Position numbers and translations under genes: made by a program
The notes under the pieces: generated by a model
What the model was told of the DNA's origin: nothing
The model's database searches: none
The model's input: only the letters and a program-made list of their open reading frames with translations
Shown: positions 1 through 5,883 of the stretch, in pieces
Layout of the letters: each line of letters opens with the position of its first letter
How positions within the stretch are numbered: the stretch's first letter is position 1
From: Acidobacteriota bacterium
GTDB taxonomy: Bacteria; Acidobacteriota; Terriglobia; UBA7540
Reading direction: 5' to 3'
Assembly: GCA_021786455.1 (NCBI GenBank)
Contig: JAJYNF010000183.1
Coordinates: forward strand, 1-5,985
DNA length: 5,985 nucleotides

Positions 1-837
1 TTGCCGCTTGGCGTAATTCCGAGTGGCTTGTTGAGCGGCTCGGAGGGCCTCGCTGACCGTGATTCTTCCGCGAAGAGCCTCAATCGCTTGGCGGTAACCT
101 AACGCGCTTATAGGCTTAAGGTCGGAAGCTTCAGGGTGGGAAAGCATTTGCCGGGTTTCATCCAGCAGACCTTGGGCGAACATGGTTTCTGTGCGGCGAT
201 TAATGCGTTCGTAGAGCTGCGCGCGGTCAGGATTGAATCCAACCTTTATGGGATGGAATCCACGCAGGCCCTTGCGTCCTGCTGCCTGAAGCCTGGACAT
301 CGGCTGGCGGAGCAGGATCGAGATTTCGATAGCCCGCACGGCTTTGGAAAGATCCCTGCACCCAATCCGCGCGGCCGCCACCGGATCGAGCCGCCGGAGC
401 AACCGATGCACGAACTCGCGCCCCCGCCGCTCCGCCATGGCCTTTAGCCTGGCTCGAAGCTCTGGCGAGCGTCCGGGCGCCTCAAAAAGCCCTTCCAGCA
501 AAGCACGGAGATAAAGGCCGGTTCCACCCACCACAATGGGTAAACGCTCCCGCTGGCGTATTTCCTCCAGGCGTTGGGTCGCCTCGCGGCGGTAATCCCC
601 TGCCGTGAAGAGCTGTTCCGGAGCCACCATGTCGAGCAGATGATGAGGGATGCCCCGCCGTTCCTCGAGACTCAACTGGCCTGACCCCACGTTCAATCCG
701 CGGTAAATCTGAACCGAGTCGCAATTGACGATTTCACCGTCAAATTCTTCCGCCACACGTACCGCGAGAGCGCTCTTTCCGCAAGCAGTTGGGCCGATGA
801 TGACAACCAGCGGCCAGCCTTCCTTCAGCGAACTCAC
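1..837 (-). CDS. miaA: tRNA dimethylallyltransferase MiaA (3' end cut off by window edge)
   Basis: MiaA transfers a dimethylallyl group from DMAPP to N6 of A37 in tRNAs that read UNN codons (cytosolic). Reading from base 837 gives 279 uninterrupted residues, ending in phase at base 1. The family is usually about 300 residues, so only the C-terminal tail is missing. Visible motifs are the P-loop GPTACGKS (15-22), DSVQIYR with the expected catalytic Asp (D40), PHHLLD (64-69), GGTGLYLRAL (104-113), RAIEI (168-172) and the C-terminal ATRNYAKRQ, typical of the family just before its final segment. The start is GTG at 837. It overlaps the TGA of the upstream small ORF (GTGA) and places the P-loop at the normal distance from the N-terminus. 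No clear Shine-Dalgarno is seen, which fits translational coupling. The frame stays open upstream to a GTG at 1032, but that stretch has poor codon bias (see rejected items). The usual GTAKP segment after the DSxQxY motif reads GSGQL here. Identity is very secure. Confidence 0.95.
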   Translation of the reverse strand, partial: MSSLKEGWPLVVIIGPTACGKSALAVRVAEEFDGEIVNCDSVQIYRGLNVGSGQLSLEERRGIPHHLLDMVAPEQLFTAGDYRREATQRLEEIRQRERLPIVVGGTGLYLRALLEGLFEAPGRSPELRARLKAMAERRGREFVHRLLRRLDPVAAARIGCRDLSKAVRAIEISILLRQPMSRLQAAGRKGLRGFHPIKVGFNPDRAQLYERINRRTETMFAQGLLDETRQMLSHPEASDLKPISALGYRQAIEALRGRITVSEALRAAQQATRNYAKRQ

Positions 838-1034
838 CGAAGCAATCGCCCGTAACGAAAGAGCAGAAGAGTCAGGACGATCGCCAGCAGAAGCAATCCA
901 CCGAGCACCTGCGCCTTGGAGGGTCGGAGCACTTTGAAGATTGGATGATCCGGGCGCGCCGCCGGCGCCCGCCCGGAAGGATTCCGCCTCACCGGCTGGT
1001 GCAACAGCACCAGTTGAAATTTGCTTCTCCACAA
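834..1034 (-). CDS. Small single-pass membrane protein, function unknown
   Basis: This is a 66-codon ORF between tonB and miaA. The N-terminal half is basic and proline-containing. Residues about 43-58 (VLGGLLLLAIVLTLLL) form one strong hydrophobic helix, followed by a short basic tail (FRYGRLLR). Evidence that it is real: its TGA overlaps the miaA GTG start by the GTGA arrangement; GC at third codon positions is about 70% by hand count, against about 45% for the same DNA read in the miaA frame; and the product has a coherent membrane topology. Evidence against: the start is TTG (1034-1032) with no Shine-Dalgarno at normal spacing (the nearest, AGG, is about 15 bases away), and it is short. 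It begins 30 bases after the tonB stop and lies in the same frame as tonB. I do not recognise a family. A bitopic membrane peptide of unknown role is the most that can be said. Confidence 0.55.
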   Translation of the reverse strand: MWRSKFQLVLLHQPVRRNPSGRAPAARPDHPIFKVLRPSKAQVLGGLLLLAIVLTLLLFRYGRLLR

Positions 1035-1064
1035 ACGAATTCTAACCGACCTGCGCGAGGGGCT

Positions 1065-2081
1065 TCAATAGTTCACATTCATGTTGTAAAAATAAATGAA
1101 TTCCAGTACGAGGCGCTTGCCGGTGAACTCGCTGGGTAGCGGCGGAAATGGGTTTGAAGCCTTGATGGAAGCGAGAGCCGCGAGGTCGAGCGCTTGCGAC
1201 CCCGATGAGCTGATCAGCCGAAGCTGGTTCACCCCGCCGTCCTTCACAATCTCAAAAACCAATGCCACCCGCCCCTTTTCACCCAGCCGCGCGGCTTCCG
1301 GAATGACGGCGTACCAATTCCTTCGGACGATATACACCACGCGCGCTAGGTAGGGCCCGAAGTTCACCCCTCGCGTGTTAGAAAGGATCACGGGGCCGGA
1401 GGTAGAAAAACTAGGATTCAGATTTTGAAGCTGATCCTCCGAGTTTCCCGGCCCCACTCCAGCGCCAAGCCCTTGATCTTGCACGGCAGCCTCGAGTGAC
1501 TGGCGAATCGCCTGGCCTGGCGTTCGGGCGAATGGCGTCTGGAAGCCTGATTTCCCCCGAGGAGGAGCCGTGGGTATATTCAAAAGCCGCAACTGCGCTT
1601 CACGCTGCGGGGGTTTGGGTGCTCTTTCTGCCTCTGGCGGCGTGGGAGCATGGATCGCCGCTTGCGCCCGAGGCGTGGGAGGAGGCATAGGCGGTGAGGG
1701 GCGATGGCGCCCGCCGCCGGCTAACTCCCGCAGCTTGCTGTTTCCCTTGATGTAAGGGGCCATGAGACCCTTCGGATTCACCTTCGGCGCGGGTCCCTGA
1801 GCCAGCCGATTCTTATTTGACAGGATGTTGGTCGGTGGAGGCTTCCTCAACTTTTGTGCCAACCCTGAAGGGAAAAACAACATGGTCGGTTTGGGACGGG
1901 GCCCCGATGGAATCTTCTCGGCAACCAGCCAACTGGCCGGAAACAGATGCGGCGATATCGCCAAGAAAATGGCCAGAAGGATTTGCAGAACGATGGCGAG
2001 TAAAAAGGTGGCACGGTGGCGCCAGCGTGCCGCCTCGCTCTCCCACTCGAGCAACAGCCTCAGTTCAGGGTCATTCCCCAT
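1065..2081 (-). CDS. TonB-family protein (proline-rich, inner-membrane anchored)
   Basis: The product has 338 residues with the layout of an energy-transducer TonB. A short charged cytoplasmic N-terminus is followed by one hydrophobic anchor at about 25-43 (FLLAIVLQILLAIFLAI). A long proline- and basic-rich periplasmic linker comes next (about 55-175, with PSPPMPPPTP at 128-137). The C-terminal TonB domain spans about 238-338 (VNFGPYLARVV, RRNWYAVIPEAARLGEKG, SSGSQALDLAAL, ASNPFPPLPSEF, FIYFYN). Canonical TonB works with ExbB/ExbD to energise outer-membrane transporters from the proton-motive force. Neither partner nor a receptor lies in the window, so the client is unknown, and an envelope-scaffold role is also possible. 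The start is ATG at 2081 with AGGA upstream at close spacing (2088-2085). The gene starts 51 bases after the oxidoreductase stop and is probably co-transcribed with it. The symbol is left blank because the family has many paralogues. Confidence 0.9.
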   Translation of the reverse strand: MGNDPELRLLLEWESEAARWRHRATFLLAIVLQILLAIFLAISPHLFPASWLVAEKIPSGPRPKPTMLFFPSGLAQKLRKPPPTNILSNKNRLAQGPAPKVNPKGLMAPYIKGNSKLRELAGGGRHRPSPPMPPPTPRAQAAIHAPTPPEAERAPKPPQREAQLRLLNIPTAPPRGKSGFQTPFARTPGQAIRQSLEAAVQDQGLGAGVGPGNSEDQLQNLNPSFSTSGPVILSNTRGVNFGPYLARVVYIVRRNWYAVIPEAARLGEKGRVALVFEIVKDGGVNQLRLISSSGSQALDLAALASIKASNPFPPLPSEFTGKRLVLEFIYFYNMNVNY

Positions 2082-2132
2082 AGTTCCTGCTTGTTAGACC
2101 CATAACCCGCGTGAGAAAACCCCCGCGCTTGA

Positions 2133-3161
2133 CTAATGGTCATCTCTGTGACCTTCCACTCCGGCTTCGGAGAGATGTACGCGGGCCGCATGTTCTTGGA
2201 TGCAACTCATGACTCGAACGGCTAAGGCTAGAGCCTCGCGGCCCTGGAGCCCTCCAACCAAGGGGGGCTGGCGCGTTCGCACGCATTCGACAAAGGACTC
2301 CAGCTCTGCCTCCAGGGGATCCTTTGCCGGAGCGTCCAGCTTGCGGAAATTGATCCGAGGCGTTGGGCTATTTCGGTCCACCGTCAGCAATAAGGCATCA
2401 CGGCGGGAGAAGTCTATGGAGATATACTCGTGGGGCTGGAAGTAGCGGAATTTTCGAATCTTCTCAGTGCTGACTCGGCTGGCAGTAAAATTGGCCACCG
2501 CGCCATTCTCGAATTCTACCCGCGCATTGGCGATATCCACCTTGTCCGAGAGCACCGCCAAGCCGACTGCCCGCACCTCCGTGACAGGCGCCCGAACCAA
2601 CCAAAGCGCGAGATCCAGGTCATGAATCATCAGATCAAAAACAACGTCCACGTCCAGACTGCGGGGGCTGAAAACTCCCAGGCGATGCACTTCGAGAAAA
2701 AGAGGATTGCGAGTGACAGCGCGAGCCGCAAGCACCCCTGGGTTAAAACGCTCTACGTGGCCCACTTGTAGAATACGCCCGAGGCTTGCGCCTTGGCGAA
2801 TTAAATGGTCTGCCTGCTCCACCGTCCCGGCGATGGGCTTTTCAACAAGGACATCGAGGCCCCTTTCGAGCGCGCGGCTGGCAACCGCCGCATGACCGCT
2901 GGTGGGGATAACGATGCTGGCGGCCCGGCCATGGTCAAGAGCCTCCTCGAGACTTGAAAAAGAGCGCACGCCAAGTTCCGTTGCCACCTCCTGAGACCGT
3001 TCGGGCCGTTGATCATAAACCCCCGTTAGTTCCGCCCCTCCCATCCGACGGAGCAGCCGGGCGTGCCTTTTCCCATGCTCGCCTGCCCCAATAACCACAA
3101 CTGGAATCGTTTCGGAAGACGGTTTCATCAAACGCTCGCGTGGGATAGCCTCCGAGGCCAC
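2133..3161 (-). CDS. Gfo/Idh/MocA-family NAD(P)-dependent oxidoreductase, GnnA-like sugar-nucleotide dehydrogenase candidate
   Basis: The product has 342 residues, typical for this family. An N-terminal Rossmann fold carries VVVIGAGEHGKRHA (21-34). It is followed by SIVIPTSGHAAVA (82-94), then VEKPIAGT (106-113) with the family EKP lysine (K108). GHVERFNP (134-141) and DLMIHDLDLALWL (176-188), with the HD pair at 180-181, lie in the substrate domain. FENGAVANFTASRVS (217-231) also belongs to that domain. The HDLDL and ASRVS regions resemble oxidoreductases encoded beside lpxA in other diderms, including GnnA, which oxidises the 3-OH of UDP-GlcNAc before GnnB aminates it. That comparison is from memory, and the substrate here is unproven. 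I chose GTG 3161 because AAGG lies 7 bases upstream (3172-3169). ATG 3128 gives a 331-residue protein with a more usual short N-terminus and is a real alternative. A likely terminator lies between it and lpxI. Confidence 0.92.
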   Translation of the reverse strand: MASEAIPRERLMKPSSETIPVVVIGAGEHGKRHARLLRRMGGAELTGVYDQRPERSQEVATELGVRSFSSLEEALDHGRAASIVIPTSGHAAVASRALERGLDVLVEKPIAGTVEQADHLIRQGASLGRILQVGHVERFNPGVLAARAVTRNPLFLEVHRLGVFSPRSLDVDVVFDLMIHDLDLALWLVRAPVTEVRAVGLAVLSDKVDIANARVEFENGAVANFTASRVSTEKIRKFRYFQPHEYISIDFSRRDALLLTVDRNSPTPRINFRKLDAPAKDPLEAELESFVECVRTRQPPLVGGLQGREALALAVRVMSCIQEHAARVHLSEAGVEGHRDDH

Positions 3162-3199
3162 GGCGCGGCCTTACGCCTGCCTCGCCTTCACTCAAAGTC

Positions 3200-3224
3200 A
3201 AAAAAAACGGCCCTCGCTGCCGCT
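3200..3224 (-). terminator. Probable intrinsic terminator after lpxI
   Basis: On the minus strand, AGCGGC and GCCGTT can pair around a 7-base loop (AGCGAGG): four GC pairs plus a GU and an AU pair. The arm runs directly into a run of eight T (3207-3200). It lies 17 bases after the lpxI stop codon and before the oxidoreductase start. The stem is short, so termination may be partial. If active, it separates the fabZ-lpxA-lpxI transcript from the oxidoreductase-tonB-miaA group. Confidence 0.5.
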
Positions 3225-3241
3225 CTCGATTCGCCTAGAAC

Positions 3242-4069
3242 TCAATCGCTCATGCCGAGGATGGCAATTCCGGCTCGATGGGCTTCTTCAATCATGCGCT
3301 CCCGCTCGAACAGGAGCGTCTTACCCGCGTCGAGCGCCAGCACCACGGCGTTCGATCGGACCATCGTACGGATCGTTTTGAGGCCCACCACGGGCACATC
3401 GAAGCGCATGTCCTGCTCCGGCTTGCTGACCTTGACCACGACCAATCGGCGGCCATTCGAGAGCTTTGCGGCACGCTCGATCGCCGCATCCGTCCCTTCC
3501 ATGGCCTCGACCGCCACGCAAGCTCGCTCCGCCACCACCACGGTCTGCCCGATGTCGAGAGCGGCAATCTTTTTCGCAATCTCGCGCCCGTAAGCGATGT
3601 CCTGGGCTTCGTTCGCGTTCGGACACCGCTCGGTGAGAACGCCGGGCTCAGCGAGCAGTGGCTTGAGGAAAAGGGTGGAGTCCAACACCTCAATATGGTG
3701 GCCCTCCAATATTCGCACGAAGGCTCCGATCAAAGCGTCCGTGTTTTTCCGGTGCAAACCCTGTAACACGCGATGAACCAAACCGTCCGGTTTAATGGAA
3801 CTGAAAATCTGAGCGTGCTTCACCTGTCCAGCCAGCAACACTTGACGAATATCTTCCGTCTGGAGGAGTTCAAGCAATGTACGGGCTTCCCCGAGACTAA
3901 GCCAATGAAGTGCCGGCGCCGCCTTCTCGATCTCAGGTGAAGCTTCCTCCTTGATGGCAATGACCAAAGGTTCGATACCCCGCTCTCGGGCAGCCTCCAA
4001 GACGAGGAAAGGAAACCGTCCATTGCCCGCAATGACCGCAAGGCGGCTAGGCGTCTGAAAATCGGTCAT
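3242..4069 (-). CDS. lpxI: UDP-2,3-diacylglucosamine pyrophosphatase LpxI
   Basis: LpxI hydrolyses UDP-2,3-diacylglucosamine to lipid X (2,3-diacylglucosamine 1-phosphate) and UMP, the fourth step of lipid A synthesis. It is the unrelated substitute for LpxH found in alphaproteobacteria and many other phyla. The 275-residue length is normal for the family. Visible features are the N-terminal LAVIAGNGRFP (10-20), LLAGQVKH (78-85), the central EAQDIAYGREIAKKI (154-168), and the conserved C-terminal VVVAERACVAVEAMEGTD (177-194) and KPEQDMRFDVPVVG (216-229). The catalytic aspartate known from Caulobacter LpxI probably corresponds to D220 or D224 in the last motif. The start is ATG 4069; an in-frame TAG 21 bases upstream rules out a longer form. 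No Shine-Dalgarno is at good spacing, but a 17-codon reading frame ends in an ATGA overlap with this start. It follows lpxA after 255 bases and is followed by a probable terminator. Confidence 0.94.
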   Translation of the reverse strand: MTDFQTPSRLAVIAGNGRFPFLVLEAARERGIEPLVIAIKEEASPEIEKAAPALHWLSLGEARTLLELLQTEDIRQVLLAGQVKHAQIFSSIKPDGLVHRVLQGLHRKNTDALIGAFVRILEGHHIEVLDSTLFLKPLLAEPGVLTERCPNANEAQDIAYGREIAKKIAALDIGQTVVVAERACVAVEAMEGTDAAIERAAKLSNGRRLVVVKVSKPEQDMRFDVPVVGLKTIRTMVRSNAVVLALDAGKTLLFERERMIEEAHRAGIAILGMSD

Positions 4070-4324
4070 GAGTGCTTGCGTCTTCTAGCTCTCCCTTCCT
4101 CTTGAATTGCCACCTTCATCGCTTGTTGTCAATGCCCACCGCAGCCTGACATCGCTGAATAACGGGTTTCCGCTTCTATGTGATTCCTAAACGGGGCCGT
4201 TCCGGCTAATCTCCCGCTCTGACACATTTCAGCCCTGCCGCGCAGGCTCAGGACTTCGCGCAAGGCGCCTGGCCATGATAACTTGAACCAACACTTGTTC
4301 CTGACGCGACCGCGGGCTTCAGGG
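4070..4324. other. lpxA-lpxI intergenic gap with two short same-frame reading frames
   Basis: No conventional gene is visible. On the minus strand one frame gives 32 codons from ATG 4227 to TGA 4129, three sense codons, then ATG 4119 and 17 codons ending at TGA 4066. This last stop overlaps the lpxI ATG as ATGA. A consensus-like TTGACA (4132-4127) has no matching -10. Weak inverted repeats follow the lpxA stop: CCTGA/TCAGG with an inner CGCG/CGCG at 4300-4323, and an imperfect GAAC/GTTC stem just beyond it. Neither has a T run, so neither is called a terminator. The stretch is unusually long for a gap inside an lpx operon and could be a leader, a decayed gene or a dispersed intergenic element. 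Confidence 0.4.
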
Positions 4325-5101
4325 TTACTTCGCTACCCCACGTTCGGAGCGCCGGATGAATTCCACCAGCGTTTTTACATGCTCTGAGGAAAAGCCCCTT
4401 TGCTCAATCGCCTCTAGCGCCTGCGTGGTATTGAGCTTGGAGCGGCAGAGCAGCCTAAACGCCACTTCCAATTCCTCGATGGCGTCCTGGCTGATTCCGT
4501 CCCGCTCCAGACCGATACGATTGGGCCCCAGAACCGTCATCGGCCGTTCAGTAGTTGTCTTCATGAAAGGCAAGATGTCCTTGTTGACCACGGTGTACGC
4601 TCCCAGGAAACTATGCGCTCCAATCCGCGTGAACTGATGAATGCCACAAAAGGCGCCGATGATAGCGTGGTCACCAATCTCCACGTGACCCGCCAGTGAG
4701 GCCCCATTGGCCATGACGATGTGATTCCCGAGCTGGCAGTCGTGCGCAATGTGGACGTAAGCCATGAGCAGATTGAAGTTCCCAATCCGCGTCACGCCGA
4801 CGGCCTGCGCCGTGCCCCGATGAACCGTGACCGATTCGCGAAAGGTGTTACCGTCGCCGATTTCTAAGCGGGTCGGCTCGCCTTGGTATTTCATGTCCTG
4901 CGGTGGCTGACCGATGGAGGCGAAGGGGAAAAAACGGTTTCCCTTCCCGATCTTCGTGGGTCCGGCCAGAACCGCATGGGCCATCACCTCCGAATCCTCG
5001 TCTAATTCCACACCTTCGCCGATGACGGCATACGGGCCGACAACGGCGCTTTCGGCAATCTCAGCTTTGGGGTGAATGATGGCTGTGGGGTGAACTTTCA
5101 T
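4325..5101 (-). CDS. lpxA: UDP-N-acetylglucosamine O-acyltransferase LpxA
   Basis: LpxA transfers a 3-hydroxyacyl chain from ACP to UDP-GlcNAc, the first step of lipid A synthesis; it is a cytosolic homotrimer. The 258 residues match the family (E. coli 262). Residues 1-185 are left-handed beta-helix hexapeptide repeats (HPTAIIHPKAEIAESAVVGP and onward). The C-terminal 70 residues are helical. Conserved sites are QDMKY (68-72), GEPTRLEIGD (74-83), RESVTVHRGT (88-97), HIAHDC (117-122) with catalytic His 120 (E. coli H125), AGHVEIGD (137-144; H139) and HQF (155-157). The residue aligned with the E. coli acyl-chain ruler Gly173 is Ala168. The E. coli LKRRG segment reads LERDG (198-202), so one of its two arginines is Asp. 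The start is ATG 5101, sharing ATGA with the fabZ stop, which implies translational coupling. Identity is very secure; acyl length and whether the acceptor carries 3-OH or 3-NH2 are open. Confidence 0.97.
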   Translation of the reverse strand: MKVHPTAIIHPKAEIAESAVVGPYAVIGEGVELDEDSEVMAHAVLAGPTKIGKGNRFFPFASIGQPPQDMKYQGEPTRLEIGDGNTFRESVTVHRGTAQAVGVTRIGNFNLLMAYVHIAHDCQLGNHIVMANGASLAGHVEIGDHAIIGAFCGIHQFTRIGAHSFLGAYTVVNKDILPFMKTTTERPMTVLGPNRIGLERDGISQDAIEELEVAFRLLCRSKLNTTQALEAIEQRGFSSEHVKTLVEFIRRSERGVAK

Positions 5102-5598
5102 GTCCCGGGCCGCTCAACAATCGCAAAAAGAACCACCGCTTCCGCGGCGAGTTTTCCCTCCACCGTCGCCCGGCCTTGCATCTTGCCGAAATTATTCCTT
5201 CGGCTCAAACATTCCATCTCCACGTACAGTTGATCGCCCGGAACCACCGGCAACCGAAATCGCGCGTTCTCAATTCCAGTGAAATAAATCAGTTTCTTTT
5301 CTTTGTCGGGTAAATCGCGGTAAATCAGCACCCCAGCCACTTGCGCCATGCATTCGATAATCAAGACCCCGGGCATCACGGGGGCGCCGGGGAAATGGCC
5401 CTGGAAGAACTGCTCGTTGATCGTAACATTCTTGATGCCGACGATTCGCTTGTCCGGCTCAAGTTCTAAGATTCGATCCACCAGCAAAAAGGGGTATCGG
5501 TGCGGCAAAAGCCGCATAATCTCTTGAATGCCATAAACCGACTTTTGCCCGCTAGCGGAAGCTCCCTCAGTCGCCGAAGCCGCCGGTTGTTGGGCCAT
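5098..5598 (-). CDS. fabZ: 3-hydroxyacyl-ACP dehydratase FabZ
   Basis: FabZ dehydrates 3-hydroxyacyl-ACP to trans-2-enoyl-ACP in type II fatty acid synthesis and competes with LpxA for 3-hydroxyacyl-ACP, which explains their pairing. The protein has 166 residues: a low-complexity Ala/Ser/Gln tail (1-19) and then a complete hotdog fold. Key motifs are LLPHRYPFLLVDR (30-42), NVTINEQFFQGHFPGAPVMP (57-76) with catalytic His 68, and GVLIIECMAQ (77-86) with catalytic Glu 82. FTGIENARFRLPVVPGDQL (106-124) and KMQGRATVEGKLAAEA (139-154) follow. The start is ATG 5598, chosen because GGAG lies 7 bases upstream and the fold begins soon after. An earlier in-frame TTG at 5694 would sit within the likely promoter start region and is rejected. 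It is not fused to LpxC as in some bacteria: an in-frame TAA lies at 5697-5695. It overlaps lpxA by four bases. Confidence 0.97.
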   Translation of the reverse strand: MAQQPAASATEGASASGQKSVYGIQEIMRLLPHRYPFLLVDRILELEPDKRIVGIKNVTINEQFFQGHFPGAPVMPGVLIIECMAQVAGVLIYRDLPDKEKKLIYFTGIENARFRLPVVPGDQLYVEMECLSRRNNFGKMQGRATVEGKLAAEAVVLFAIVERPGT

Positions 5599-5605
5599 AA
5601 GAAAA

Positions 5606-5609
5606 CTCC
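5606..5609 (-). promoter_or_regulatory. Shine-Dalgarno of fabZ
   Basis: GGAG lies 7 bases before ATG 5598. It is the clearest ribosome binding site in the window and decides the fabZ start against the upstream TTG at 5694. Confidence 0.75.
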
Positions 5610-5693
5610 GAAAGCCGTGAGAACGCCTCACCCTCTTGACCGTATTGCCGGAGGGCTTTCCCGCCTCTAACAGGCCGGAACCGTCATGGCGCA

Positions 5694-5722
5694 ATTATAA
5701 TCCAACCTCAGAGCTTGAACAA
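5694..5722 (-). promoter_or_regulatory. Sigma-70-type promoter for the fabZ-lpxA(-lpxI) transcript
   Basis: On the minus strand TTGTTC (5722-5717) and a perfect TATAAT (5699-5694) are separated by exactly 17 bases. The -35 keeps only TTG of the consensus, but the -10 and spacing are ideal. Transcription would begin near 5687 and give a leader of roughly 90 bases before fabZ. It suggests that fabZ can start its own transcript and does not depend on an upstream lpx or bam gene. No experimental support is available here. Confidence 0.55.
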
Positions 5723-5883
5723 ATCCGAGCGTGAGACGGCGCCATCAGCCCGGGTTCCAGCGCGGATTATTGGTCGCCAAATGGACCGGATGCCCCTACC
5801 GACAATCCGAGGCCAGCTCAATAGCCATTGACCGCCAGTGCCAGCCGGGTGCGTGACACAGAAGTTGGGCGCCAGCCCCCTTG

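Noticed and set aside
136..447. 103-codon plus-strand ORF
   Set aside because: It lies antisense within miaA, with no family resemblance and no RBS; it is a shadow of the real gene.
837..1032. Longer MiaA starting at GTG 1032 (65 extra residues in the same open frame)
   Set aside because: The extension is Ala/Gly/Ser-rich without motif, has only about 45% GC at third positions, and would put the P-loop far from its normal N-terminal place. The overlapping membrane ORF has the better coding signal.
3173..3201. Promoter for the oxidoreductase from TTGACT overlapping the T run
   Set aside because: The hexamer at 17 bases (AGGCGT) is a poor -10, and the start would lie only a few bases before GTG 3161.
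3063..3766. Two overlapping plus-strand ORFs of 176 and 162 codons
   Set aside because: They run antisense to lpxI and the 5' end of the oxidoreductase, both of which are firmly identified; the length reflects GC-rich codon structure on the other strand.
4104..4132. Internal promoter for lpxI from TTGACA at 4132-4127
   Set aside because: The -35 is perfect, but the hexamers at 16-18 bases match TATAAT at only one to three positions.
5599..5694. N-terminal extension of FabZ from TTG 5694, or an LpxC-FabZ fusion
   Set aside because: An in-frame TAA (5697-5695) closes the frame, the extension overlaps the promoter -10 area, and ATG 5598 has a strong SD.
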